Assembly (NCBI GenBank): GCA_049997955.1
Contig: JAEBDY010000012.1
Coordinates: forward strand, 62,001 to 126,000
DNA: 64,000 nucleotides
Direction of reading: 5' to 3'
Source of the DNA: Umezawaea sp049997955
GTDB taxonomy: Bacteria > Actinomycetota > Actinomycetes > Mycobacteriales > Pseudonocardiaceae
The notes under the pieces were generated by a model. The model did not search any database and was not told the origin of the DNA. It worked only from the letters and a program-made list of their open reading frames with translations. Below, piece by piece: positions 19,389 to 27,502 of this stretch. Made by a program: the position numbers and the translations under genes. The stretch's first letter is position 1. Each line of letters starts with the position of its first letter.

Positions 19389-20009
19389 TTACCGGTCCCC
19401 GCGCAGGTAGCGGGTCACCATGGCGACCAGTTCGTTCTCGAACGTCTCGACGGGCGTGGTCCGCGGAGAGGCCATGAACTTGTGGGTGTTCATCTCCACG
19501 GTGAACAGGATCAGGTCCGCGGCGATGTCAGGGTCGCCCACGTGGATGTCGGGGTGCCGGACGATGACGTCGCGGACCTGGGCCGCGCGCAGCTTCCCGT
19601 GCCGGTCGATGGTGTCGATCAGCTCCTGGGAGACCGGCGCCTCCTCGATCATCACCCGGAGCAGCTGGGGATCTTCGCTGTGGTTGTCGATCGCGTCGCG
19701 GATCAACGCCCGGACCGTCGCCTCCAGCGTCCCCGGCGCGAGGGTGAGTTCGTCGGCGCCGGTCCAGGTGCCGCGGTCGATGTGCCGGACCAGGATCTCG
19801 GCGAGGATGGCGTCCTTGTTGGGGAAGTACTGGTACAGCGAACCGATGGAGACGCGGGCGCGCTCGGCGATGCGGTTCGTGGTGCCCGCGGCGTAGCCGT
19901 GCTCGGCGAAAACGTGAGCAGCCGCGGTGAGGATGCGAGCGCGCGTGAGCTCGGCGCGCACCTGGCGGGGCTTCCGACGTGGCTCCAAGCGGCGATCTGC
20001 CGAGGGCAT
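19389..20009 (-). CDS. TetR family regulator of the redox island
   Basis: This 206-residue protein starts at ATG 20009, preceded by AGGAG on the minus strand. The helix-turn-helix is RILTAAAHVFAEHGYAAGTTNRIAERARVSIGSLYQYFPNKDAIL. The C-terminal ligand domain contains LLRVMIEEAPVSQELID, which resembles regulators that sense fatty acids or other hydrophobic compounds. It lies between two redox operons, convergent with the ferredoxin reductase and divergent from the PPOX-FNR fusion. A 14-base perfect palindrome stands 43 bases upstream of its start. Confidence 0.9.
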   Translation of the reverse strand: MPSADRRLEPRRKPRQVRAELTRARILTAAAHVFAEHGYAAGTTNRIAERARVSIGSLYQYFPNKDAILAEILVRHIDRGTWTGADELTLAPGTLEATVRALIRDAIDNHSEDPQLLRVMIEEAPVSQELIDTIDRHGKLRAAQVRDVIVRHPDIHVGDPDIAADLILFTVEMNTHKFMASPRTTPVETFENELVAMVTRYLRGDR

Positions 20010-20051
20010 CCGGGTTCTCCTAGAAGGCGGCAAAAGCGAGTAGCAAATACC

Positions 20052-20065
20052 TGAGCTAATGCTCA
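20052..20065. promoter_or_regulatory. Candidate operator of the 19.4 kb TetR regulator
   Basis: TGAGC at 20052-20056 and GCTCA at 20061-20065 flank TAAT, a perfect 14-base dyad in the shared upstream region. It would control both the regulator and the divergent fusion gene. Confidence 0.6.
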
Positions 20066-20226
20066 CAATAGTGTCATGAGCTGCGAAAACAAAAGACCAG
20101 GTGGTGTCTCGTGATCCCGGAGGGTCGGGCGCCGGAGTCGCGGACGACGATCACCCCGGAGGCCGCGGTTCGCCGCGCGACCATGTCGACCGACCGCGTC
20201 CGCGCGTGGGTCCGGGGAGGATTCCG

Positions 20227-22368
20227 GTGCAGTTGAGCGCACTCCGCCGCATGACGACGGTCGACGAGGTCGAGGCGACCTTGGGGCAGCCGCCGTCGAT
20301 GGTCGCGCTGAAGCAGATCAGCGCCCTCGACGAGGGCTGCCGGACCGTCCTGGCGCACTGCCCGCTCGCGGGCTTCGGCTACCGCGACGCCGACGGCGTC
20401 AGCCGCACGACGTTCATCGGCGGCACAGCGGGATTCGTGCGCGTCCACTCGCCCACGCGGATCTCGTTCACCCTGCCCGGCGGCGCGGCGCACGGCCCGG
20501 TGTCCTTCGTCTTCCTCCTGCCGGGAGTCGGGGAAACGTTGCGCGTCAACGGTTCCGTGGCCAAGAGGAAGGGCGCCGAGACGTTCGTCGACATCGCGGA
20601 GGCGTACGTGCACTGCGCGCAGGCCGTCATCCGCTCGCGCCTGTGGCAGCCGCCCGCTCCCGCCGCGCCCGCGGCCGGGGTCGAGGGCGACGGCCCGCTG
20701 CGCGGACCCGGTGTCGCGGACTTCCTCGCCGCCGCCCCGTTCCTCGTCCTGTCCACCTGGGACGCGTCGGGGGGCAGTGACACCAGTCCGCGCGGCGACT
20801 GGCAGACCGTCGCGCGCATCCTCGACGGCCGGACGATCGCCATCGCGGACCGCAAGGGCAACAAGCGCGCGGACAGCCTGCACAACCTCCTCCAGGACGA
20901 CCGGCTCTCGTTCGCCGCCCTCGTCCCGGGCCGGACCGGCGTGCTGCACGTCAGCGGACGGGGCTCGATCACCGACGATCCGGTGCTGCTGGGGACGATG
21001 GCGTTGCGCGGGACGTCCCCGCACGCGGCCCTGCTCATCGACGTCGAACACGCGGAGGTGACCGCCGTCGACGCCGTGGCGCGCTCGCGGGTGTGGACCG
21101 CGGCCGCGCACCTCCGGCGCGGCGCGGCACCGGACCTGATGGTGTTGGCCGGGGACCACCTCGCCGCGAACCTGGCCGCTGCCGAGAAGGGTCCGCTCGC
21201 CCGCGTGCTCAAGGCCGTCGCGGGGATCCCGGGGCTCAGCAGGCTGTTGCGGGCGGTGATGAACCGCGCCTACCGGTCCGGGTTGCTCAAGGAGGGCTAC
21301 GAGGACGTCGAGGTCGGCAAGTGGAGCGACCGGCGCGGCGCCGAGCCCGTGGTGGAGAACCCGTTGCGGGAGGTGCGGATCGCCGAGGTGCGCCGGGAGA
21401 CGCCCAGCGCGGTCACCCTCGTGCTGGAGGACGCCGAACGCCCTGGTTCCTTCGACTTCCACCCGGGGCAGTTCTTCACGCTGGTCGCGGACGTCGACGG
21501 CCGACCGGTGCGGCGCGCCTACTCCGCGTCGTCGGCGCCCGGAGCACCCCGGTTGGAGATCACGGTCAAGCGGGTGGAAGGCGGCCGGTTCTCGACCCAC
21601 GTCCACCGGAACCTGCGCGCCGGGGACCGGCTGTCGGTGCGCGGTCCGTCCGGGGCGTTCCACGCCGATCCGGCGGCGGCGCACGAGGTCGTCCTGGTCG
21701 CCGCGGGCAGCGGCGCCACGCCGATGATGAGCATGATCCGCACCCTGCTCGCGGCACCCGCGGCAGGCCGGATCTCCTTGCTCTGCAGCAACCGCGGCGA
21801 GGAGGAGGTCATCTTCGCCGACGACCTCCGGCGGCTGGAAGCGGAGAACCCGGAGCGGTTGTCGGTCACGCACGTCCTGACGCGGGAACGCGGGCGGCTC
21901 GACGCCGCGGGTGTGCGCGGCTGGCTCACCGGGCTGCGGCCGTCGGACGACGCCCGGTACTACCTGTGCGGGCCCGAGGCCCTGATGAACGCGGTCCAGG
22001 GCGTACTGGCCGAACTCGGTGTGCCGGACGACCACGTGCACCGCGAGCGCTACCTCAGCGGGGCTGACACGACCGCCGAGGCCACCGCGCCGCAGGAGAT
22101 GGTCGTCGAGGACGGGGCGCACGAGGTCGGCTCCGTGGTGGTCGAGCCAGGCCAGACGCTCCTCGACGCCGGGCTCGCGGCGGGCTTGCCGATGCCGTAC
22201 TCGTGCACGGTCGGCAACTGCGGGGACTGCATGGTGAAGCTCCGCGGCGGGGAGGTCGCGATGAACGGGCCGAACTGCCTGACACCGCGGCAGGAGGCCG
22301 ACGGCTACGTCCTGACGTGCGTGGGCTGCCCGATGTCCAAGGTCACCCTGGACATCGCCGAGGCGTGA
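20227..22368 (+). CDS. PPOX split-barrel / FAD-NAD(P) reductase / 2Fe-2S ferredoxin fusion
   Basis: This 713-residue multidomain redox protein starts at GTG 20227, which follows GGAGG by six bases. Residues 30-150 and 170-320 look like two flavin-binding split-barrel units of the pyridoxamine-phosphate-oxidase fold (DFLAAAPFLVLSTWDASGGSD and RKGNKRADSLHNLLQDDRLSF in the second). Residues 375-610 are a ferredoxin-reductase module with FAD motif RRAYSASSAP and nucleotide motif AAGSGATPMMSMI. Residues 625-713 are a plant-type ferredoxin with CTVGNCGDCMV and a late VLTCVGCP. Electrons should pass NAD(P)H to FAD to 2Fe-2S. The tandem PPOX part may carry a second flavin. Confidence 0.9.
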   Translation: MQLSALRRMTTVDEVEATLGQPPSMVALKQISALDEGCRTVLAHCPLAGFGYRDADGVSRTTFIGGTAGFVRVHSPTRISFTLPGGAAHGPVSFVFLLPGVGETLRVNGSVAKRKGAETFVDIAEAYVHCAQAVIRSRLWQPPAPAAPAAGVEGDGPLRGPGVADFLAAAPFLVLSTWDASGGSDTSPRGDWQTVARILDGRTIAIADRKGNKRADSLHNLLQDDRLSFAALVPGRTGVLHVSGRGSITDDPVLLGTMALRGTSPHAALLIDVEHAEVTAVDAVARSRVWTAAAHLRRGAAPDLMVLAGDHLAANLAAAEKGPLARVLKAVAGIPGLSRLLRAVMNRAYRSGLLKEGYEDVEVGKWSDRRGAEPVVENPLREVRIAEVRRETPSAVTLVLEDAERPGSFDFHPGQFFTLVADVDGRPVRRAYSASSAPGAPRLEITVKRVEGGRFSTHVHRNLRAGDRLSVRGPSGAFHADPAAAHEVVLVAAGSGATPMMSMIRTLLAAPAAGRISLLCSNRGEEEVIFADDLRRLEAENPERLSVTHVLTRERGRLDAAGVRGWLTGLRPSDDARYYLCGPEALMNAVQGVLAELGVPDDHVHRERYLSGADTTAEATAPQEMVVEDGAHEVGSVVVEPGQTLLDAGLAAGLPMPYSCTVGNCGDCMVKLRGGEVAMNGPNCLTPRQEADGYVLTCVGCPMSKVTLDIAEA

Positions 22369-22390
22369 CCCCGTTCCCCAGCCCCTTCGA

Positions 22391-22747
22391 CTACTCCGAG
22401 GCCGACCAGGCTTCGTCGGCGGCCTCGATGGTGGGGTAGGTGGGGAAGACCCTGTCCAGTCCGATGAGCGCGAAGGTCCGTGCGAGTCGGCGGGGGACGG
22501 CCACCAGTGCGATGGCGGCGTCCGCGGCGAGCGCGGTGTTGCGGGCCGCGATCAAGGCCGAGATGCCGCTGGAGTCGCAGAAGTCGAGTTCGGACAGGTC
22601 CACGACCACGTGCTGCCCGTCGCGCAGGACCAGGTCGCCGATGGCGTGCAGGGCCTTGGGGGTGGTGGCGGCGTCGAGTTGCCCGACGAAGTGGAGCACG
22701 ACACCGGTCGGGGTGAGGCGCGTGGTGGCGGTGAAGTCGTCGGTCAC
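22391..22747 (-). CDS. STAS-domain anti-sigma factor antagonist (RsbV-like)
   Basis: This 118-residue single-domain antagonist has the canonical phosphorylation site DLSELDFCDSSGISALIAA. When unphosphorylated, RsbV-type proteins bind the anti-sigma kinase and free the sigma factor. Its GTG start at 22747 overlaps the stop of the PAS-PP2C phosphatase gene (GTGA), so it is translationally coupled to the enzyme likely to dephosphorylate it. It is the last gene of the rsbQ-rsbP-STAS operon. The matching RsbW kinase and sigma factor are not in this operon. Confidence 0.92.
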   Translation of the reverse strand: MTDDFTATTRLTPTGVVLHFVGQLDAATTPKALHAIGDLVLRDGQHVVVDLSELDFCDSSGISALIAARNTALAADAAIALVAVPRRLARTFALIGLDRVFPTYPTIEAADEAWSASE

Positions 22748-23991
22748 CGCTGTTCGCCCCCGGCGGCGAGGATGCTCAGGCCGAGCAGCGCGGTGTCGTC
22801 GTCGACGCCGTCGCCGAACCCGGCGAGCAGGTCGGTCACCGCGGCCACGGTGTCGGTGGCCGTGCTCGGGCCGAGAGGGGTGAGGAATTCGAGGAGCGCC
22901 TCCTCGCTGTGGCGCACCCGGCCACCGGTGCGCGCCTCGGTGAGACCGTCGCTGTAGAGCAGGAGCGTGTCCCCCGTGGTCATGCGCACCTGGATTCCCT
23001 CGAAGTGGGCATCGGGCAGCGCTCCGACCAGCTGGCCGCCGGGGATCTCCAGGAATTCGGCTCCGCCCTCGGCGCGCAGCAGCACCGCGGGCGGGTGTCC
23101 GCCACCCGCCATGCTGACGGTGCAGCCGTCCGCGTCGGGGGTCAGCACGCCGTAGATGACCGTGCAGAAACGCGGATCGATGCCGTTGTACTCGTGGTTG
23201 AGCACCGTGTTGAGGATGCGCAGCACCTCGACGGGTTCGGGGTGGGAGACAGCGGCCGCGCGCAGGGTGTAGCGGGTCAGCGACGTGACCGCGGCCGCGG
23301 CGGCGCCCTTGCCGGACACGTCGCCGAGGAAGAAGCCCCAGGTGTTGCCCGCGAGCGGGAACAGGTCGTAGAAGTCCCCGCCGACCTCGTCGGCGGAGGC
23401 CGGGTGGTAGTAGGCGGCGACGTCCATCCCCGGCACCGCGGGCAGGGCCGGGGGCACCAGCGTGCGCTGCAGGGTGGTGGCGAGCTTCTGGACCCGATCG
23501 CGCTCCCGGTCGGATTCCTGGCGGGCCCGCAGCAGTTCCCGCTCGTAGGCGCGGCGGTCGCGAGCGTCGAAGACCGTGGTGCGGACCAGCTGGGCGGTGC
23601 CGTCCGGGCCGCTCTTGACCACCGAGGTCAGCATCACCGGCAGCCGGGTGCCGTCGACCGCGCGCAGGTCGAGTGCGAGACCGCCGATCTCGCCGTGCAT
23701 GCTCAACGAGGGCGCGATGTGCGTCTCGTGGTAGATCCGCCCGCCGACGGTCAGCAGCTCGGCGAACCGGCGGCGTCCGACCAGCTCGTCGCGCTGGTAG
23801 CCGAGCCACCCGAGCAACGTGGTGTTGATCTTGGCGATGGTGCCGTCCATCAACGTGGACAGGTAGCCGCACGGGGCGTTCTCGTAGAGGTCCTCGGCGC
23901 TGTCCTCCAGCAGGGCGGAGAACGCGGGATCGTTGTTGGCCAGTCCGGAGTCGTCGCTGCCACCGGTGATCTCGTCACCGGCCTCGCACAT
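22744..23991 (-). CDS. rsbP: PAS-PP2C serine phosphatase (RsbP-like)
   Basis: This 415-residue cytosolic phosphatase has three parts. Residues 30-155 are a PAS sensor (LYENAPCGYLSTLMDGTIAKIN, LVGRRRFAELLTVGGRIYHETH). A helical linker at 160-195 ends in QKLATTLQRTLVPP. Residues 200-410 are a SpoIIE/RsbU-type PP2C domain with metal-binding blocks ADEVGGDFYDLFPL, GDVSGKGAAAA and DDDTALLGL. Its start overlaps the rsbQ stop as TGATG. Gene order and domain order match Bacillus subtilis RsbQ/RsbP, in which the hydrolase supplies a signal to the PAS domain. The substrate should be the STAS protein encoded next. Confidence 0.93.
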   Translation of the reverse strand: MCEAGDEITGGSDDSGLANNDPAFSALLEDSAEDLYENAPCGYLSTLMDGTIAKINTTLLGWLGYQRDELVGRRRFAELLTVGGRIYHETHIAPSLSMHGEIGGLALDLRAVDGTRLPVMLTSVVKSGPDGTAQLVRTTVFDARDRRAYERELLRARQESDRERDRVQKLATTLQRTLVPPALPAVPGMDVAAYYHPASADEVGGDFYDLFPLAGNTWGFFLGDVSGKGAAAAAVTSLTRYTLRAAAVSHPEPVEVLRILNTVLNHEYNGIDPRFCTVIYGVLTPDADGCTVSMAGGGHPPAVLLRAEGGAEFLEIPGGQLVGALPDAHFEGIQVRMTTGDTLLLYSDGLTEARTGGRVRHSEEALLEFLTPLGPSTATDTVAAVTDLLAGFGDGVDDDTALLGLSILAAGGEQR

Positions 23992-24806
23992 CACCGCGAG
24001 CCCGACGCGGCGAACGCCGTGATGGCCTCCGCGGTCGCTTCGGGCGCGCTGAGCTGCGGGCAGTGCCCGGTGGCGTTCAACGTCACCAGTTCGCTGCCGC
24101 GGATCTGCTCGTGCACGAACCGGCCGACCTCGGGGGGCGCGATGGCGTCCTGGTCGCACTGCAGGACCAGCGTGGGCACGGAGACCTCGGGCAGGTCGGC
24201 GCGGTTGTCGGTCAGGAACGTGGTGTGGGCGAACACCCGCGCGATCGCCGGGTCGGTGCGGCAGAAGCTCTCGGTCAGCTCGGTCCCGAGCGCGGGCCGG
24301 TCGGGGTTGCCCATGATCACCGGTGCCATGGCCGCGGACCAGCCCAGGTAGTTGCTGTCGAGGGAGTCGAGCAGTTCGTCGATGTCGGCCCGGCTGAAGC
24401 CGCCCCGGTAGTCGCCGTCGTCGATGTAGCACGGTGAGGGGGTCAGCAGCACCAGCTTCGCGATCCGCGACGGATCCCGGTTGACCGCGAGGACGGCGAT
24501 CATCGCCGACACCGAGTGCCCGACGAGCACCACGTCCCGCAGGTCCAGTTCCTCGCAGATGTCGAGGACGTCGGAGGCGTAGCCGTCCAGGGTGGAGTAG
24601 CGCTGGGCCGACCAGGCCGACAGATCGGACTTGCCCGCGCCGACGTGGTCGAACAGCACGACCCGGAACCGCTCGGCGAGGGAGGGCAGGACCAGGCGCC
24701 ACAGGTTCTGGTCACAGCCGAAACCGTGTGCGAGCAGCACCGTCTGCCCGTCCTCCAGGCCGGTGACGACCACGTTGTTCCTGCTGCGCGCGTTCATCCG
24801 GCGCAT
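23991..24806 (-). CDS. rsbQ: Alpha/beta hydrolase RsbQ-type sensor
   Basis: This protein of about 270 residues closely resembles B. subtilis RsbQ and the plant D14/KAI2 receptor enzymes. Shared segments include LLAHGFGCDQNLW, LFDHVGAGKSDL, a YSTLDGYASDVLDICEELDL helix, TPSPCYIDD and FCRTDPAIARVFA. The catalytic triad is Ser in GHSVSA, Asp in LQCDQDAIAPP and His in ATGHCPQLS. ATG 24806 and ATG 24797 are both possible starts. It is first in a three-gene operon with RsbP-like and STAS genes, so its job is most likely to make or bind a small signal that switches on the phosphatase. Confidence 0.94.
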   Translation of the reverse strand: MRRMNARSRNNVVVTGLEDGQTVLLAHGFGCDQNLWRLVLPSLAERFRVVLFDHVGAGKSDLSAWSAQRYSTLDGYASDVLDICEELDLRDVVLVGHSVSAMIAVLAVNRDPSRIAKLVLLTPSPCYIDDGDYRGGFSRADIDELLDSLDSNYLGWSAAMAPVIMGNPDRPALGTELTESFCRTDPAIARVFAHTTFLTDNRADLPEVSVPTLVLQCDQDAIAPPEVGRFVHEQIRGSELVTLNATGHCPQLSAPEATAEAITAFAASGSR

Positions 24807-24892
24807 CCTGCCAGCCTGCCGCCCGTGGTGCCTCGACCAGGGCGGCCGGATCGGCCACCACGGCTCGTGCCGGTGCCGGCACACCGCGGCGG

Positions 24893-25246
24893 TCTCAGGG
24901 GTGGGTCAACGTCAACTCCATCGCCGGGCTCGCGGCCGCTCCCGGCCTCGTCGCCTACAGCAGCATCAAGTGGGCGCTGCGCGGCCTCATGCGCACGGCG
25001 ACCAAGGAACTGGCCCCCGACGGCATCCGCGTCAACGCCGTGCACCCCGGCATCATCGACACGCCGCTGGCCTACGGCCCCGACGGCGAGGAACTGGTAC
25101 CGGTCGACAACTTCGCCATACCGCGCATGGCCGACCCGTGGGAGATCGCCGACTTCATCCTGTTCGCACCCTCCGACCAGGCGCGCTCCGCCACCGGCTC
25201 CGAGATCATCGCCGACGGCGGCTTCGCGCTCGGCCCCATGGCCTGA
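24893..25246 (+). pseudogene. C-terminal remnant of an SDR
   Basis: The translated frame reads VNVNSIAGLAAAPGLVAYSS, then IKWALRGLMRTATKELAPDG. These carry the SDR serine and YxxxK active-site motifs, and they are followed by the family's VNAVHPGIIDTPL and the end block ATGSEIIADGGFAL. Before about 24893 the homology stops; no glycine-rich Rossmann motif exists in any frame upstream, so roughly the first 130 residues are gone. An ATG at 24989 would give only 85 residues and could not bind cofactor. The break lies next to the start of the rsbQ operon on the other strand. Confidence 0.8.
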
Positions 25247-25317
25247 CCAGCCGCGGTGGTGCGCCAGAACTCCGACCACGGCCACCGGGACCGGAGGAAC
25301 GGGTGAAGGGCGCGGCT

Positions 25318-25983
25318 CTACGAGTCCTGTTCGGAGGACGTGAGCCCCAGGACCAGCACCCTGAGGGCGGAGTCGATGGCGGACTTCCGCTCGTCCTCCG
25401 GCAGGTGCGGCTGGAGGTCGAGCAGGATGGTGGCCAGGCCGTGGACCGTGGCCCAGCACGCCATCACCGCGGCGCCGACCGCTTCCGGCGCCAGGAAGCC
25501 CACCTCGGTCAGGCGGGAGAGCGCCGCCAGGATCACCGAGTCGGGTTTGGGCCGGTCCTCGTAGCTGGGATCGGTCGTGTCCTCGATGAAGCCGGGCGTC
25601 TTCGTCCCGGCGGGGTCGCCCCCCATGGCCGTGGCGAAGAGGCCCGGTTCATCCAGCGCGAACCGCACGTAGGCGCGGCCGACCTCGGCCAGGTACGCCT
25701 TCGCCGCCTCTGCGGGGTCCGCGGGTTCCTCGAACCGGGCGAGGTGGGCGATCATCGCGGCGCCCATCTCGCGGAGCGCTTTCTGGGACACGGCGCGCTT
25801 CAGGACGGCCAGGGTCTTGAAGTGGCCGTACGCGGAGTTCGGTGCGACCCCGACCACCCTTGCGACCTCCCTCAGCACGACCGCCTGCGGGCCACCCGAG
25901 CGGGCCAGCTCCACACCCGCCTCGACGAGGGCCACCCGCAGGTCACCGTGGTGGTAGGTGGTGCGCTTCCGCCGCTGATCCAT
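25318..25983 (-). CDS. TetR family regulator (WHG-domain type)
   Basis: This 221-residue protein starts at ATG 25983 with MDQRRKRTTYHHGDLRVALVEAG. That YHHGDLRxALxxA pattern is typical of TetR proteins with a WHG C-terminal domain. The recognition region is LREVARVVGVAPNSAYGHFKTLAVL. The C-terminal part includes ACWATVHGLATILLD. It is 57 bases downstream of, and co-directional with, a DUF2306 membrane protein gene, so the two probably share an operon and the regulator may control it. Confidence 0.9.
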   Translation of the reverse strand: MDQRRKRTTYHHGDLRVALVEAGVELARSGGPQAVVLREVARVVGVAPNSAYGHFKTLAVLKRAVSQKALREMGAAMIAHLARFEEPADPAEAAKAYLAEVGRAYVRFALDEPGLFATAMGGDPAGTKTPGFIEDTTDPSYEDRPKPDSVILAALSRLTEVGFLAPEAVGAAVMACWATVHGLATILLDLQPHLPEDERKSAIDSALRVLVLGLTSSEQDS

Positions 25984-26040
25984 GGGGGGATCCTGGCACG
26001 CGCTTCGCGCGCGCCGATCATCGGAATCTTCCGCTCCGCG

Positions 26041-26817
26041 TCACACCTGGACGGCGACGGAGTCGGTTCGTGCCGATTCACGCGACGGGGAGGACGGGGA
26101 GAACCGGAGTCCGGGGAGGTTGCGGCGCCGAATCATGATTTCGGCGATGACGATGTTCGGCAGCCAGCACAGGAAGGGAACGGCGGCATAGGCGTCAGCC
26201 ATCAACTGCTCCACCTCCGCGTCGGCGCCACCGGCTCCGATCGCCACTTGGAAGAGGATCAGCACGCCCAGCCACAACCTCAACGTCGGGGCGGCGAAGG
26301 TGAGCGCGAAACTGCGGATCATCCACGCCTGGTGACTGGCGACGTCGCGCTCCCGAATGGCGCGGTAGCCGCGCCACGTGGTCCACGCCCAGAGCACGGA
26401 CAGCGTGCCGAAGCCGAAGAACCCGACGAACGCGGCGGAGCTGAACGCGGCCATCACCAGGCCCGACACCGAAGCGAACGCGATCGACACCGCGTAGGTG
26501 CGGCCGATCCAGCGGTGCACGGCCGGGGAGCGGCGGCGGAGCGCCTCGGCGAACTGGAACGGCCCCACGACGAGGGCCAGACCTGCGGAGACGATGTGGA
26601 CGTAGAACATGACCTGCACGGGGAACGGTCGGTTCGCGTAGGTGCCCGCGAGGCCGACGCCCTGTTCGCCGAGCACGTCGAGGCTGCCCACGGCGTACTG
26701 GCCGACGAAGTACCCGGAAATCGCCAGCGAGATCAGCGTTGTCGCGGTCCAGCTGACGGGGGAGCCGCGTCGTGGCCGTTTCCGGGCGGCGGTCGGAGGT
26801 GAAATCGGCGCGGACAT
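26041..26817 (-). CDS. DUF2306 membrane protein
   Basis: This 258-residue integral membrane protein has about seven hydrophobic helices. Features of the DUF2306 family include the first helix TLISLAISGYFVGQYAVG, the histidine-containing helix VMFYVHIVSAGLALVVGPFQF, the RRSPAVHRWIGRTYAVSI segment and RDVASHQAWMIRSFALTFA. Conserved histidines could bind heme or a quinone; that is inference. Function unknown. It is upstream of a TetR gene on the same strand. Start at ATG 26817; no upstream in-frame alternative is better. Confidence 0.85.
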   Translation of the reverse strand: MSAPISPPTAARKRPRRGSPVSWTATTLISLAISGYFVGQYAVGSLDVLGEQGVGLAGTYANRPFPVQVMFYVHIVSAGLALVVGPFQFAEALRRRSPAVHRWIGRTYAVSIAFASVSGLVMAAFSSAAFVGFFGFGTLSVLWAWTTWRGYRAIRERDVASHQAWMIRSFALTFAAPTLRLWLGVLILFQVAIGAGGADAEVEQLMADAYAAVPFLCWLPNIVIAEIMIRRRNLPGLRFSPSSPSRESARTDSVAVQV

Positions 26818-27249
26818 CGCGATGAACCTACTTTCCAGGATTGCGCGGGGTGCTTCGACGCAAAAGGGCAGCCGAAAGAGAGCGCGCGACAAGGGGAGAA
26901 CAGGAGGTGTTTCTCCGAAGAATGCCCGCCGTCGTTGGTGGAGCATTCGTGGCACCAGCGTTGAAAGGCGATCTGGACAGTGTGAGTTTGAAGGGGGCGG
27001 CGCGCGGTTGTCAAGCCCGATCGGTCGGGCCGCGCACGGATGGCACGCCCGACCTCGGGACTCCTGGACATTGCCGCCGTCGATGACCGACCACTACGGG
27101 AAGCGCGCGGATCCACGTGTTCGCGGTCGCGGTCGTTCGGCGGGCCGCAGCCGAACGGGCTGGCGTCGAGGTCCCCGCCGCTGGATCGGTCAGGCCGACG
27201 TTCTCAGCCCGTCGCCACGGCGTGGCCGCCTCGGCCGAGGCGGCCACCC
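26818..27249. other. Gene-free stretch upstream of the DUF2306 gene
   Basis: About 430 bases, somewhat less GC-rich than the surroundings near 26820-26990. It should hold the promoter of the DUF2306-TetR operon. No family-like reading frame was recognised. A small dyad, GCCCGA at 27015-27020 and TCGGGC at 27025-27030, is the only symmetry seen. Confidence 0.4.
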
Positions 27250-27456
27250 GTACTCGGTCGCGACGAGGTGGCGGGCCACCTCGCTGCCGGTTTCGGTGAG
27301 GACGTTGACCACCCCTGGCGGGATCTCCCGCACGGAGGCGACCACCGCACCGGTGGAGGGGTTGGAGGACTTGCGGATCCGCACGGACTTCGTCCACTCG
27401 CCACCGATCCAGAGCCGGGCGGGGGCGTTCGTGTTCTGGGGCAGGGTGCCTTTCAT
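27250..27456 (-). pseudogene. Scar of an aldehyde dehydrogenase gene
   Basis: On the minus strand a short frame reads LWIGGEWTKSVRIRKSSNPS then TGAVVASV, the N-terminus of an aldehyde dehydrogenase. It then jumps directly to REIPPGVVNVLTETGSEVAR, a segment that in intact enzymes lies about 150 residues later. After HLVATEYG the frame loses homology. The catalytic Cys and Glu regions are absent. This looks like an internal deletion followed by loss of the 3' half. Confidence 0.75.
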
Positions 27457-27502
27457 CGGGCGAGTCGGTGAGGTCCGTCGGGGAAGCCGGGCGGGACGCG
27501 CT

